Origin: Aldehydirespirator sp028819505
GTDB taxonomy: Bacteria; Actinomycetota; Acidimicrobiia; Acidimicrobiales; Aldehydirespiratoraceae
Assembly: GCA_965207755.1 (NCBI GenBank)
Contig: OZ242297.1
Span: forward strand, 434,001-498,000
Direction: 5' to 3'
Length of the DNA stretch: 64,000 nucleotides
In this document: in pieces, positions 52,112 to 59,226 of the stretch
How positions within the stretch are numbered: position 1 is the stretch's first letter
How the letters are laid out: every line of letters starts with the position of its first letter
Notes under the pieces: generated by a model
Told to the model about the DNA's origin: nothing
Database searches by the model: none
The model's input: the letters and a program-made list of their open reading frames with translations, nothing else
Program-made: the position numbers and the translations under genes

Positions 52112-52489
52112 ATGGCGCGAATCTCCGGCGTCGACATCCCGCGCGAGAAGCGGGTGGAGATCGCCCTCACCTACATCTACGGGATCGGCCGCAGCACCGC
52201 GCAGCTGGTCTGCGAGGCTGCCGAGATCAACCCCGACACCAGGGTGCGCAACCTCACCGACGACGAGGTGGCGAAGCTCCGGGGCTTCATCGACGCCAAC
52301 CTGCGGGTGGAGGGCGACCTGCGGCGGGCCGTCTCCCAGGACGTCAAGCGGAAGATGGAGATCGGCTGCTACCAGGGCCTCCGCCACCGCCGCGGGCTTC
52401 CCGTGCGTGGTCAGCGGACCCATACCAATGCCCGCACCCGGAAGGGCCCGAAGCGGACCGTGGCCGGCAAGAAGAAGGTGAAGAAGTAG
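52112..52489 (+). CDS. rpsM: 30S ribosomal protein S13
   Basis: A 125-residue S13, which bridges the subunits. MARISGVDIPREKRVEIALT, YIYGIGRSTA and the basic tail RGQRTHTNARTRKGPKRTVA are diagnostic. It begins the alpha-operon segment rpsM-rpsK-rpsD-rpoA-rplQ. Confidence 0.98.
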   Translation: MARISGVDIPREKRVEIALTYIYGIGRSTAQLVCEAAEINPDTRVRNLTDDEVAKLRGFIDANLRVEGDLRRAVSQDVKRKMEIGCYQGLRHRRGLPVRGQRTHTNARTRKGPKRTVAGKKKVKK

Positions 52490-52494
52490 GCGCA

Positions 52495-52893
52495 ATGGCG
52501 AAACCATCGTCGGACAGAAGGCGCACACGCAAGCGTGAACGCAAGAACGTGACCCACGGCGTGGCCCACATCAAGAGTTCGTTCAACAACACGATCATCA
52601 CCATCACCGACCTCCAGGGCAACGTGATCTCGTGGGCATCCGCGGGCAACGTCGGCTTCAAGGGCTCGCGCAAGTCCACGCCCTTCGCGGCGCAGATGGC
52701 CGCCGAGCAGGCCGCCCGCAAGGCGATGGAGCACGGCCTGCGCAAGGTGGACGTCCAGGTCAAGGGCCCGGGATCGGGCCGCGAGACCGCCATACGGTCG
52801 CTTCAGAACATCGGCATCGACGTGACCGGCATAACCGACGTCACCCCGGTGCCCCACAACGGCTGCCGCCAGCCCAAGCGCAGGAGGGTCTGA
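52495..52893 (+). CDS. rpsK: 30S ribosomal protein S11
   Basis: A 132-residue S11 of the 30S platform. THGVAHIKSSFNNTIITITD, GFKGSRKSTPFAAQMAAEQA and VTPVPHNGCRQPKRRRV identify it. Its stop is followed at once by a short frame that resembles the rpsD start. Confidence 0.98.
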   Translation: MAKPSSDRRRTRKRERKNVTHGVAHIKSSFNNTIITITDLQGNVISWASAGNVGFKGSRKSTPFAAQMAAEQAARKAMEHGLRKVDVQVKGPGSGRETAIRSLQNIGIDVTGITDVTPVPHNGCRQPKRRRV

Positions 52894-52949
52894 AGTGTCG
52901 CTCCATACCCGACCCAGAGCGGCAGGCGCCTGACGTGTCGCGCTACACC
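52888..52949 (+). repeat. Degenerate duplication at rpsK/rpsD with mini-ORF
   Basis: Bases 52888-52909 and 52928-52949 match at 17 of 22 positions, 40 bases apart; both read CTGA-x-GTGTCGC. The first GTG (52895) opens a 12-codon frame, MSLHTRPRAAGA, ending at TGA 52933, one base before the rpsD GTG. Confidence 0.6.
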
Positions 52950-53552
52950 GGGCCCAAGGCGCGCGTGTCGCGCCGTCTCAACACCAACATCTGGGGCACC
53001 AAGGGCGAGGCGATCGCCCTCGACCGGCGGCCCTACCCGCCGGGGGAGCGCGGCCGATCCCGGCGGCGCAGCACCGCCTCGGAGTTCCTGGTGCAGATGC
53101 AGGAGAAGCAGAAGGCTCGCCACACCTACGGGCTGACCGAGCGCCAGTTCCGCAACCTGTTCGCCGAGGCCAGCCGCCGCCAGGGCGTCACCGGCGAGAA
53201 TATGCTGCAGTTCCTCGAGCTGCGCCTCGACAATTTCGTCTACCGCATGGGCTGGGGCGCCACCCGTCCACAGGCCCGCCAGCTGGTCAACCACGGCCAC
53301 CTCAACGTGAACGGGTCCCGGGTGACGATCCCCAGCTACCGGCTGCGCAAGGGCGACGTCGTGGAGCTGCGGGCCAAGATCCGCGGCTCGGCCACCGTCC
53401 AGTGGAACGTGGACGTGCTCGACCGCACCCCGCCCGCATGGATCGACCGCGGCGAGGACGACTTCACCGCCACGGTGCGCGAGCTGCCCGTCCGGGACCA
53501 GATCGACGTGCCGATCCGCGAGCAGCTCATCGTCGAGCTCTATTCCAAGTAG
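52935..53552 (+). CDS. rpsD: 30S ribosomal protein S4
   Basis: A 205-residue S4, a primary 16S rRNA binder and alpha-operon repressor in E. coli. MSRYTGPKARVSRRLNTNIW, the S4 domain ENMLQFLELRLDNFVYRMGW and ARQLVNHGHLNVNG are diagnostic. The N-terminal region lacks cysteines, so it is the zinc-free form. GTG 52935 is the second of two similar start regions. Confidence 0.98.
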   Translation: MSRYTGPKARVSRRLNTNIWGTKGEAIALDRRPYPPGERGRSRRRSTASEFLVQMQEKQKARHTYGLTERQFRNLFAEASRRQGVTGENMLQFLELRLDNFVYRMGWGATRPQARQLVNHGHLNVNGSRVTIPSYRLRKGDVVELRAKIRGSATVQWNVDVLDRTPPAWIDRGEDDFTATVRELPVRDQIDVPIREQLIVELYSK

Positions 53553-53605
53553 CCGAGAACTTGCACACCGAGTCCTGTACTCCAAGTAGCCCTTACTCGG
53601 ACTGA
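53538..53605 (+). repeat. Degenerate copy of the rpsD end before rpoA, with mini-ORF
   Basis: CTCTATTCCAAGTAGCC (53538-53554, the rpsD end) recurs as CTGTACTCCAAGTAGCC (53575-53591), 15 of 17 identical and 37 bases on. A TTG-started 14-codon frame at 53561-53605, MHTESCTPSSPYSD, spans the copy. Confidence 0.6.
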
Positions 53606-53627
53606 CGCACGAGAGGCGAGGATACCC

Positions 53628-54572
53628 ATGCTTGTAATGCAGCGCCCGACCGTCGAAGTCCTCGAGTCGGCCGACGGCAATCGACAGCGGTTCGCGATCG
53701 GCCCCCTCGAGCCCGGCTTCGGCCATACGCTCGGCAACTCGCTGAGGCGCACGCTGCTGTCGTCGATCCCGGGGGCCGCAGTGACCCAGGTCCGCTTCGA
53801 CGGCGCCCTGCACGAGTTCGCCACCATCGGTGGCGTGGCCGAGGACGTCACCGACATCATCCTGAACCTGAAGGACCTGGTGCTGGTGGTGCTGTGCGAG
53901 GAGCCGGTGACGCTGAGACTCGACACCCGCGGCCCGGCCGACGTCACCGCGGGCGACATCCAGCCCCACCCCGACGTCGAGGTCCTCAACCCGGAGGCGC
54001 CGATCGCCACGCTCAACCGCTCGGGCCGCCTGGCGGTCGACATCACCGTGGCCCGGGGCCGCGGCTACGTGTCTGCCGAGGAGAACAAGGAGCTGACCGC
54101 AGCCATCGGGGTGATCCCCGTCGACTCGATCTACTCCCCCGTGCGGCGGGTCTCGTTCAACGTGGGCGCCACCCGGGTCGAGCAGTCCACCGACTACGAC
54201 CTGCTGGTGCTCGATGTCGAGACCGACGGGTCGATCTCCCCGACCGACGCCGTGGCTTCCGCCGCCGCCACGCTGCGGAGCCTCATCCGGATGGTCGAGG
54301 AGATGAGCGACGACCCGCGGGGCCTGGAGCTGGGCGAGATCGTGTCGCCGACCCAGCCCGACGCCGAGGCCGAGCTGCTGGTGGAGGACCTCGAGCTGAC
54401 CGAGCGTCCCCGCAACTGTCTGAAGCGGGCCCAGATCAACACGCTGGACGAACTGCTGGAACGGACCCCCGACGACCTGCTGGCCATCACGAACTTCGGA
54501 GAGAAGAGCCTCGACGAGGTCGTGGCCAAGCTCGACGAGCGCGGCCTGTCGCTCCGGGGCGGAGCGGGCTGA
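53628..54572 (+). CDS. rpoA: DNA-directed RNA polymerase subunit alpha
   Basis: A 314-residue alpha subunit. GPLEPGFGHTLGNSLRRTLL is the assembly motif of the N-terminal domain; the C-terminal domain (LKRAQINTLDELLERTPDDL, FGEKSLDEVVAKL) contacts promoters and activators. GAGG lies upstream of ATG 53628. Confidence 0.98.
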   Translation: MLVMQRPTVEVLESADGNRQRFAIGPLEPGFGHTLGNSLRRTLLSSIPGAAVTQVRFDGALHEFATIGGVAEDVTDIILNLKDLVLVVLCEEPVTLRLDTRGPADVTAGDIQPHPDVEVLNPEAPIATLNRSGRLAVDITVARGRGYVSAEENKELTAAIGVIPVDSIYSPVRRVSFNVGATRVEQSTDYDLLVLDVETDGSISPTDAVASAAATLRSLIRMVEEMSDDPRGLELGEIVSPTQPDAEAELLVEDLELTERPRNCLKRAQINTLDELLERTPDDLLAITNFGEKSLDEVVAKLDERGLSLRGGAG

Positions 54573-54573
54573 A

Positions 54574-54927
54574 ATGCCGGCCCGTCCCCGCAAGGGCCGC
54601 CGCTTCGGCGGCAGCAGCCGCCATCAGAAGCTGATGATGGCGAACCTGGTGGCGTCGCTGATCGCGGCGGAGGGCATCACCACCACCGAGGCCAAGGCCA
54701 AGGCGGTGCGCCCCATCGCCGAGAAGATGATCACCAAGGCCCGCCGCGGCAGCGTTCACGATCATCGGCAGGTGGTGAAGTTCCTGGGCGACCGGGAGAT
54801 GGCGTCCAAGCTCTTCGACGAGATCGGTCCCCGCTACCTCGACCGTCCCGGGGGCTACACCCGCATCGTCAAGCTCGGTCCTCGCCACGGCGACAACGCT
54901 CCCATGGCGCGCATCGAACTGGTCTGA
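54574..54927 (+). CDS. rplQ: 50S ribosomal protein L17
   Basis: A 117-residue L17. RRFGGSSRHQKLMMANLVAS, EGITTTEAKAKAVRPIAEKM and GGYTRIVKLGPRHGDNAPMA are diagnostic. It starts one base after the rpoA stop. Confidence 0.97.
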   Translation: MPARPRKGRRFGGSSRHQKLMMANLVASLIAAEGITTTEAKAKAVRPIAEKMITKARRGSVHDHRQVVKFLGDREMASKLFDEIGPRYLDRPGGYTRIVKLGPRHGDNAPMARIELV

Positions 54928-54949
54928 GAGGGCGACTCGGAGCCTTCGA

Positions 54950-55726
54950 GTGACTGGGGGCCCGGGTCCGGTCGGGGTCGTCCGCATGCGGATGACCGTG
55001 GCGTACGACGGCGCCAGCTTCCACGGCTTCGCCCGCAACGAGGGCGTGCCCACCGTGGCCGGGGCCCTCGGCGACGCTCTGAGCAGCGTGCTGGGCCATC
55101 CCGTCGATCTCGTGTGCGCGGGACGGACCGACCGCGGCGTGCATGCTCGGGCCCAGGTGGTGTCCTTCGACGCCGACGCGGCGCGGGCCGATCCGGTCCG
55201 GCTGGTGCGGTCCATCAACCGCATGTGCGGTCCGTCCATCTCGGCGTCGAGGGCCGGCGTGGTTGCCGGCGACTTCGACGCGCGGCGCTCCTGCACCGGC
55301 CGGGTCTACCGCTACCGGGTGCTCAACTCGCCGGTGCCCGACCCGCTGGTGGGCGGCCTGAGCTGGCATGTCGAGCGTCGGCTGGACCTGCGGGCCATGC
55401 GCACGGCCGCCGACCGGCTGCTGGGCGACCACGACTTCAGCTCCTTCTGCCGCCGCAACCCCTCGCATCCCGGCCAGTCGATGGTGCGCACGGTGCGGCG
55501 GGCGGTGTGGTGGCTCGAGGGCGACGTCGCGGTGTTCGAGATCGAGGCCGGCTCGTTCTGCCACCAGATGGTGCGCTCTGTGGTGGCCCTGCTGGTGTCG
55601 GTGGGCCTGGGCCGGCACAAGCCCTCCGACGTCGGCGCGATCATCGCGGCCCGCGACCGCGCCGCGGCGCCCTCACCGGCCCCTCCCCACGGCCTGGTCC
55701 TCTGGGCCGCCCTCTACGGTCGATGA
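54950..55726 (+). CDS. truA: tRNA pseudouridine(38-40) synthase
   Basis: A 258-residue enzyme that isomerises uridines 38-40 in the tRNA anticodon arm. RMTVAYDGASFHGFARN, CAGRTDRGVHARAQVVSF with the catalytic Asp of GRTDRGVHA, and FCHQMVRSVVALLV are diagnostic. GTG 54950 has GGAG seven bases before it; ATG 54986 would remove 12 non-conserved residues. Its 3' end overlaps the converging small membrane-protein gene by 54 bases. Confidence 0.95.
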   Translation: MTGGPGPVGVVRMRMTVAYDGASFHGFARNEGVPTVAGALGDALSSVLGHPVDLVCAGRTDRGVHARAQVVSFDADAARADPVRLVRSINRMCGPSISASRAGVVAGDFDARRSCTGRVYRYRVLNSPVPDPLVGGLSWHVERRLDLRAMRTAADRLLGDHDFSSFCRRNPSHPGQSMVRTVRRAVWWLEGDVAVFEIEAGSFCHQMVRSVVALLVSVGLGRHKPSDVGAIIAARDRAAAPSPAPPHGLVLWAALYGR

Positions 55727-56131
55727 GCCCTCCTTCTCTATCGGCCTTCCTTCGACGGCGGCGTCCACGTCGTCGGTTGCGTTGAGCTTGGCGATCAGCG
55801 CTGTCAGTTTCAGGTTCATCTCGTCGAACTTGGCGTCGAGTTCGACGAGCTTGGCGTCCTGCGCGGCGAATCCTGCGTCCACCCTGTCCTCGAGCCGGTT
55901 GATGCGGATGTTGGTCGTGGCGAGCATGCTGACCAGCAGCGCTACGACCACGGCGCCGAAGAAGCCAGCCAGCGGGTTCTCTGCGATCTGGGCGCGTAGT
56001 GTGGGCTTGGCGGCGGTCCGCGGGGACGTGTGGCCCGGCGAGCCCGCAGAGGAGCCGCCTGGGTCGGCTTGGGTGGTCGGATCCATCGGTGGGGACTCAG
56101 CGACAGTCGGGATCGGATTGGTAGCGGTCAT
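55673..56131 (-). CDS. Hypothetical small membrane protein with coiled coil
   Basis: A 152-residue protein of no recognised family. A Pro/Ser/Thr-rich cytoplasmic start (1-45) is followed by one transmembrane segment at about 54-73 (GFFGAVVVALLVSMLATT), then a coiled coil at about 76-118 with heptad-like LEDR-VDAG-FAAQD-AKLVELD-AKFDEM spacing, and a Glu/Gly-rich tail. The design recalls membrane-anchored spacer or phage XhlA-like proteins, but no function can be given. It overlaps the truA end by 54 bases on the opposite strand. Confidence 0.6.
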   Translation of the reverse strand: MTATNPIPTVAESPPMDPTTQADPGGSSAGSPGHTSPRTAAKPTLRAQIAENPLAGFFGAVVVALLVSMLATTNIRINRLEDRVDAGFAAQDAKLVELDAKFDEMNLKLTALIAKLNATDDVDAAVEGRPIEKEGSSTVEGGPEDQAVGRGR

Positions 56132-56769
56132 CGGACCTCGCTCGAGGGCGGGCGGCGGGTGTGCGGCTTACCGTCGGCGCCCGGCAGGCGAGGCTGTCAC
56201 ATGAAGCTATACAAGGAGAAATGTCAGCGCAACACTGTGTGATATGAAAAAGCGTGTCATTGTTCAACAGTGCTTGCCCGGAGCTGAGGTTGCGCCGCGA
56301 CTTGGCCCAAACCCGGCCTTGGACGCCCAGCGGGCGGTCGCTCACGACGGCTCGTCGCAGAGGACCGATCCCGGATGTGTCATTGGCGTGCTGGGTCTGT
56401 CGACAGGCTCCGGCGGCGCGCACGACACGACCCGGCCAGCGTCAGCGCCGCCCCGCCGCGCCCCATGGCACCCTGCGGCCCCGTGCCGCCGGATCGAGGT
56501 GGCGCGCCGCGGCCGCTCTCAGCGGATGTGGCACGACGGTTTGTGCTTGTCGAGGGGCCCAGCCGCCCGCCCCGCGGTGGTGGCTTCGCCCCCAGCGTGG
56601 AGGCAGAGGTCGACCGCCCGGTGACCGCCCGGTGACCGCCCGCCGCAGCTTGAGCATCCTGATGATTGCTGTTCGGCGGGGCGGGCCGTAGCCTGAGATG
56701 CCGGTCTGTGCGACGGCCCCGACCGGCGGCGCGGCCCCCAGCCGAGCGAAGGAACCGACGGGAGCGGAC
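56132..56769. promoter_or_regulatory. 638-base gap upstream of rplM
   Basis: No convincing gene is seen. An AT-richer patch at about 56199-56275 holds a 13-codon frame (MKLYKEKCQRNTV, 56201-56242) followed one base later by ATG 56244 of a low-quality frame. GACCGCCCGGT is repeated nearly three times at 56609-56641. TTGCTG (56666-56671) and TAGCCT (56689-56694), 17 bases apart, form a plausible rplM promoter. Confidence 0.4.
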
Positions 56770-57216
56770 GTGGCGACCTACAGCCCCAGAGCCTCTGAGA
56801 TCGAGCGCGGCTGGCACCTCGTCGACGCCGATGGCCTGGTCCTCGGCCGGCTCGCCACCGAGGTGGCGACGCTGCTGCGGGGCAAGCACAAGCCCACCTT
56901 CGCCCCCCACATCGACACCGGCGACCACGTGGTGATCGTCAACGCCGACAAGGTCGTGCTCACCGCGGGCAAGCGCGACTCGAAGCTGGTCCACCGCCAC
57001 TCCGGCTATCCCGGGGGGCTGCGCACCGAGACCTACGGCTCCAAGATGGCCCGCCGCCCCGACCAGGCCGTGCGCGACACGATCCGGGGGATGCTGCCCA
57101 AGACGAGGCTGGGCCGGGCCCAGATCCGCAAGCTGAAGGTCTACGCCGGACCCACCCATCCCCACACAGCCCAGAAGCCCCAGCCCTTCGCCATCGAGCA
57201 CGCTCGGGCCCGATGA
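56770..57216 (+). CDS. rplM: 50S ribosomal protein L13
   Basis: A 148-residue L13, an early 50S assembly protein. WHLVDADGLVLGRLATEVAT, HVVIVNADKVVLTAGKRDSK and HSGYPGGLRTETYG identify it. GTG 56770 begins the homology, with GGGAG just upstream; ATG 56698 would add 24 unrelated residues. It is followed by rpsI, its usual partner, after 13 bases. Confidence 0.97.
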   Translation: MATYSPRASEIERGWHLVDADGLVLGRLATEVATLLRGKHKPTFAPHIDTGDHVVIVNADKVVLTAGKRDSKLVHRHSGYPGGLRTETYGSKMARRPDQAVRDTIRGMLPKTRLGRAQIRKLKVYAGPTHPHTAQKPQPFAIEHARAR

Positions 57217-57229
57217 GGTGATCTGAAGA

Positions 57230-57622
57230 ATGACAGCACCGCTCGTGCAAGCAACCGGACGCCGCAAGCGGTCCGTGGCCCGGGTCCGGCTCCGCACCGG
57301 GGCCGGGACGGTCACCGTCAACGGCCGCACCGCCGAGGACTACTTCCCGTCGCGCACCCACCGGATGCTGATCGTCGAACCGTTGACCGCTACCGCCACC
57401 GAGGGCCGCTACGACGTGGACGCCACCATCCACGGCGGCGGGTCCAGCGGCCAGGCCGGCGCGCTACGCCTGGGAATCTCCCGGGGACTGGTCGAGGTGG
57501 AGCCCGAGCTGCGGGACACGCTCAAGAAGGGCGGCTACCTCACACGCGACCCGCGCAAGAAGGAAGCGAAGAAGTACGGCCTCAAGAAGGCACGCAAGGC
57601 GCCGCAGTACAGCAAGCGCTGA
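57230..57622 (+). CDS. rpsI: 30S ribosomal protein S9
   Basis: A 130-residue S9, whose C-terminal tail reaches P-site tRNA. TGRRKRSVARVRLRTGAGTV, GGGSSGQAGALRLGISRGLV and the terminal KKARKAPQYSKR are diagnostic; the last residues S-K-R are intact. It forms an operon with rplM and possibly with glmM 84 bases downstream. Confidence 0.98.
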   Translation: MTAPLVQATGRRKRSVARVRLRTGAGTVTVNGRTAEDYFPSRTHRMLIVEPLTATATEGRYDVDATIHGGGSSGQAGALRLGISRGLVEVEPELRDTLKKGGYLTRDPRKKEAKKYGLKKARKAPQYSKR

Positions 57623-57706
57623 GCCCGGAACGCCGATCCGAGCTTCTGCGAGCGCGCCCCGCGCCGCCGTGACGCCCGGCCCGGGCGGCCCGGCGAGGGA
57701 GCGGAG

Positions 57707-59146
57707 ATGCCCCTGACCTTCGGCACCGACGGCGTGCGGGGCGACGCCCGCCGCGAGTTGACCCCGGAGTTCGTCGAGGCGCTGGGGCGGGCTGCGGCCG
57801 GGGTGCTGGGCGCCGAGCGGTTCGCCGTCGGGCGCGACACCAGAGTCTCGGGCCCGGCTCTCGCCGACGCCCTTTGCCGGGGCGTGCGAAGCGCGGGAGG
57901 CGCAGCCGTCGACTTGGGGGTGGTGCCCACTCCCGCAGTGGCTCGCTGGTGTGAGGACGAGCAGGTCGCCGGGGCGATGGTGTCGGCGTCGCACAACCTC
58001 TGGCACGACAACGGCGTGAAGCTGTTCGCGCCCGGAGGCCGCAAGCTGAGCGATGAGGCTCAACACGAGATCGAATGGCGGGTCGGGGAGTTGCTCGACG
58101 ACTGCCCCCCCGCGCCGGCAGCCGGCGCAGGGCACAGCCACGGCGCGGCAGAGCTCCGCCCGGCCGCTTCCGGCGATGGGGCAGGGCCCGCACCCGAGAC
58201 AGGGTCGTCCCGTCCGGTCGGCACGCCGCTGGGCGACTCGGCGGGGGACCTGGCCCGCCGCCGTCACGTCCAGGCCGTGGCCGCGAGCCTGAAGGGGCGC
58301 GACCTGGCGGGGCTGCGGATCGTGGTCGACGCGGCCAACGGCGCCGCCTGCGGCTCCGCCCCCGATTGCCTGCGCGCGCTGGGCGCGGAGGTCGAGACGA
58401 TCCACGCCGAGCCTGACGGCTACAACATCAACGACGGCTGCGGGTCGCTGCATCCCGAGAGTCTCCAGGCCGCGGTGGTGTCGTCCCGCGCCGACGCCGG
58501 CCTGGCCTTCGACGGCGACGCCGACCGGGTGCTGGCCGTGGACCACACCGGCGCGCTCATCGACGGCGACCAGATCCTCGCGGTGTGCGCCACCGACAGG
58601 GCTCGGCGGGGGCGGCTCGCCGGGAACGCCGTCGTGGTCACGGTCATGTCCAACCTAGGACTCCGTCAGGCCATGGCCGCGCGCGGCATCGACGTGGTCG
58701 AGACGCCCGTGGGCGACCGCCGCGTGCTCGAAGCGCTGGAGGAGCGGGGCCTGGTCCTGGGCGGCGAGCAGTCCGGCCATCTGATCTTCCGCGACCTGGC
58801 CACAACCGGCGACGGTCTGCTGACAGCGGTCCAACTGCTCGACACTGTGAAGCGCTCCCGCGGCAGCCTGCACGCCGTGGCCGCAGGGGCCATGACCCGG
58901 CTGCCCCAAGTTCTGGTGGGCGTGCCCATGCCGCCGGCCGCGGCCTCCGCAGACCTCGACGCCGCCCTCGGCCCGGCCGCGGCCGCGGCCGAGAACCGGC
59001 TGGGCGACTCCGGCCGGGTGCTGGTGCGGCCTTCGGGCACCGAGCCGCTGATCCGGGTGATGGTCGAGGCCGCAGACCTGGAAGCGGCCCGAACAGAAGC
59101 AGCGCAACTCGCGGCGAGGATCGAGGCAGTGCTGTCGTGCCGGTAA
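57707..59146 (+). CDS. glmM: Phosphoglucosamine mutase
   Basis: A 479-residue enzyme turning glucosamine-6-phosphate into glucosamine-1-phosphate for cell-wall precursors. FGTDGVRG opens the protein, S95 in VSASHN is the phosphoserine, FDGDADR (about 269) binds magnesium, and RPSGTEPLIRVMVEA is the phosphate site. The residue after the active-site SASHN is L instead of the usual P. A Pro/Ala/Gly-rich insertion of about 50 residues lies at about 130-185, making it longer than the usual 445-450. Confidence 0.94.
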   Translation: MPLTFGTDGVRGDARRELTPEFVEALGRAAAGVLGAERFAVGRDTRVSGPALADALCRGVRSAGGAAVDLGVVPTPAVARWCEDEQVAGAMVSASHNLWHDNGVKLFAPGGRKLSDEAQHEIEWRVGELLDDCPPAPAAGAGHSHGAAELRPAASGDGAGPAPETGSSRPVGTPLGDSAGDLARRRHVQAVAASLKGRDLAGLRIVVDAANGAACGSAPDCLRALGAEVETIHAEPDGYNINDGCGSLHPESLQAAVVSSRADAGLAFDGDADRVLAVDHTGALIDGDQILAVCATDRARRGRLAGNAVVVTVMSNLGLRQAMAARGIDVVETPVGDRRVLEALEERGLVLGGEQSGHLIFRDLATTGDGLLTAVQLLDTVKRSRGSLHAVAAGAMTRLPQVLVGVPMPPAAASADLDAALGPAAAAAENRLGDSGRVLVRPSGTEPLIRVMVEAADLEAARTEAAQLAARIEAVLSCR

Positions 59147-59226
59147 TGGTCTGCCGAACTTCTGTCAGTCATCCACCGCACAGGTGGAGTATTGGCAGGA
59201 GTTCGCCGTTGGAGCGCTGATCTGAC

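Noticed and set aside
56244..56624. 126-codon plus-strand frame in the gap before rplM
   Set aside because: Composition is Arg/Pro/Ala-rich, no domain is recognisable, and overlapping frames of equal length exist on both strands.
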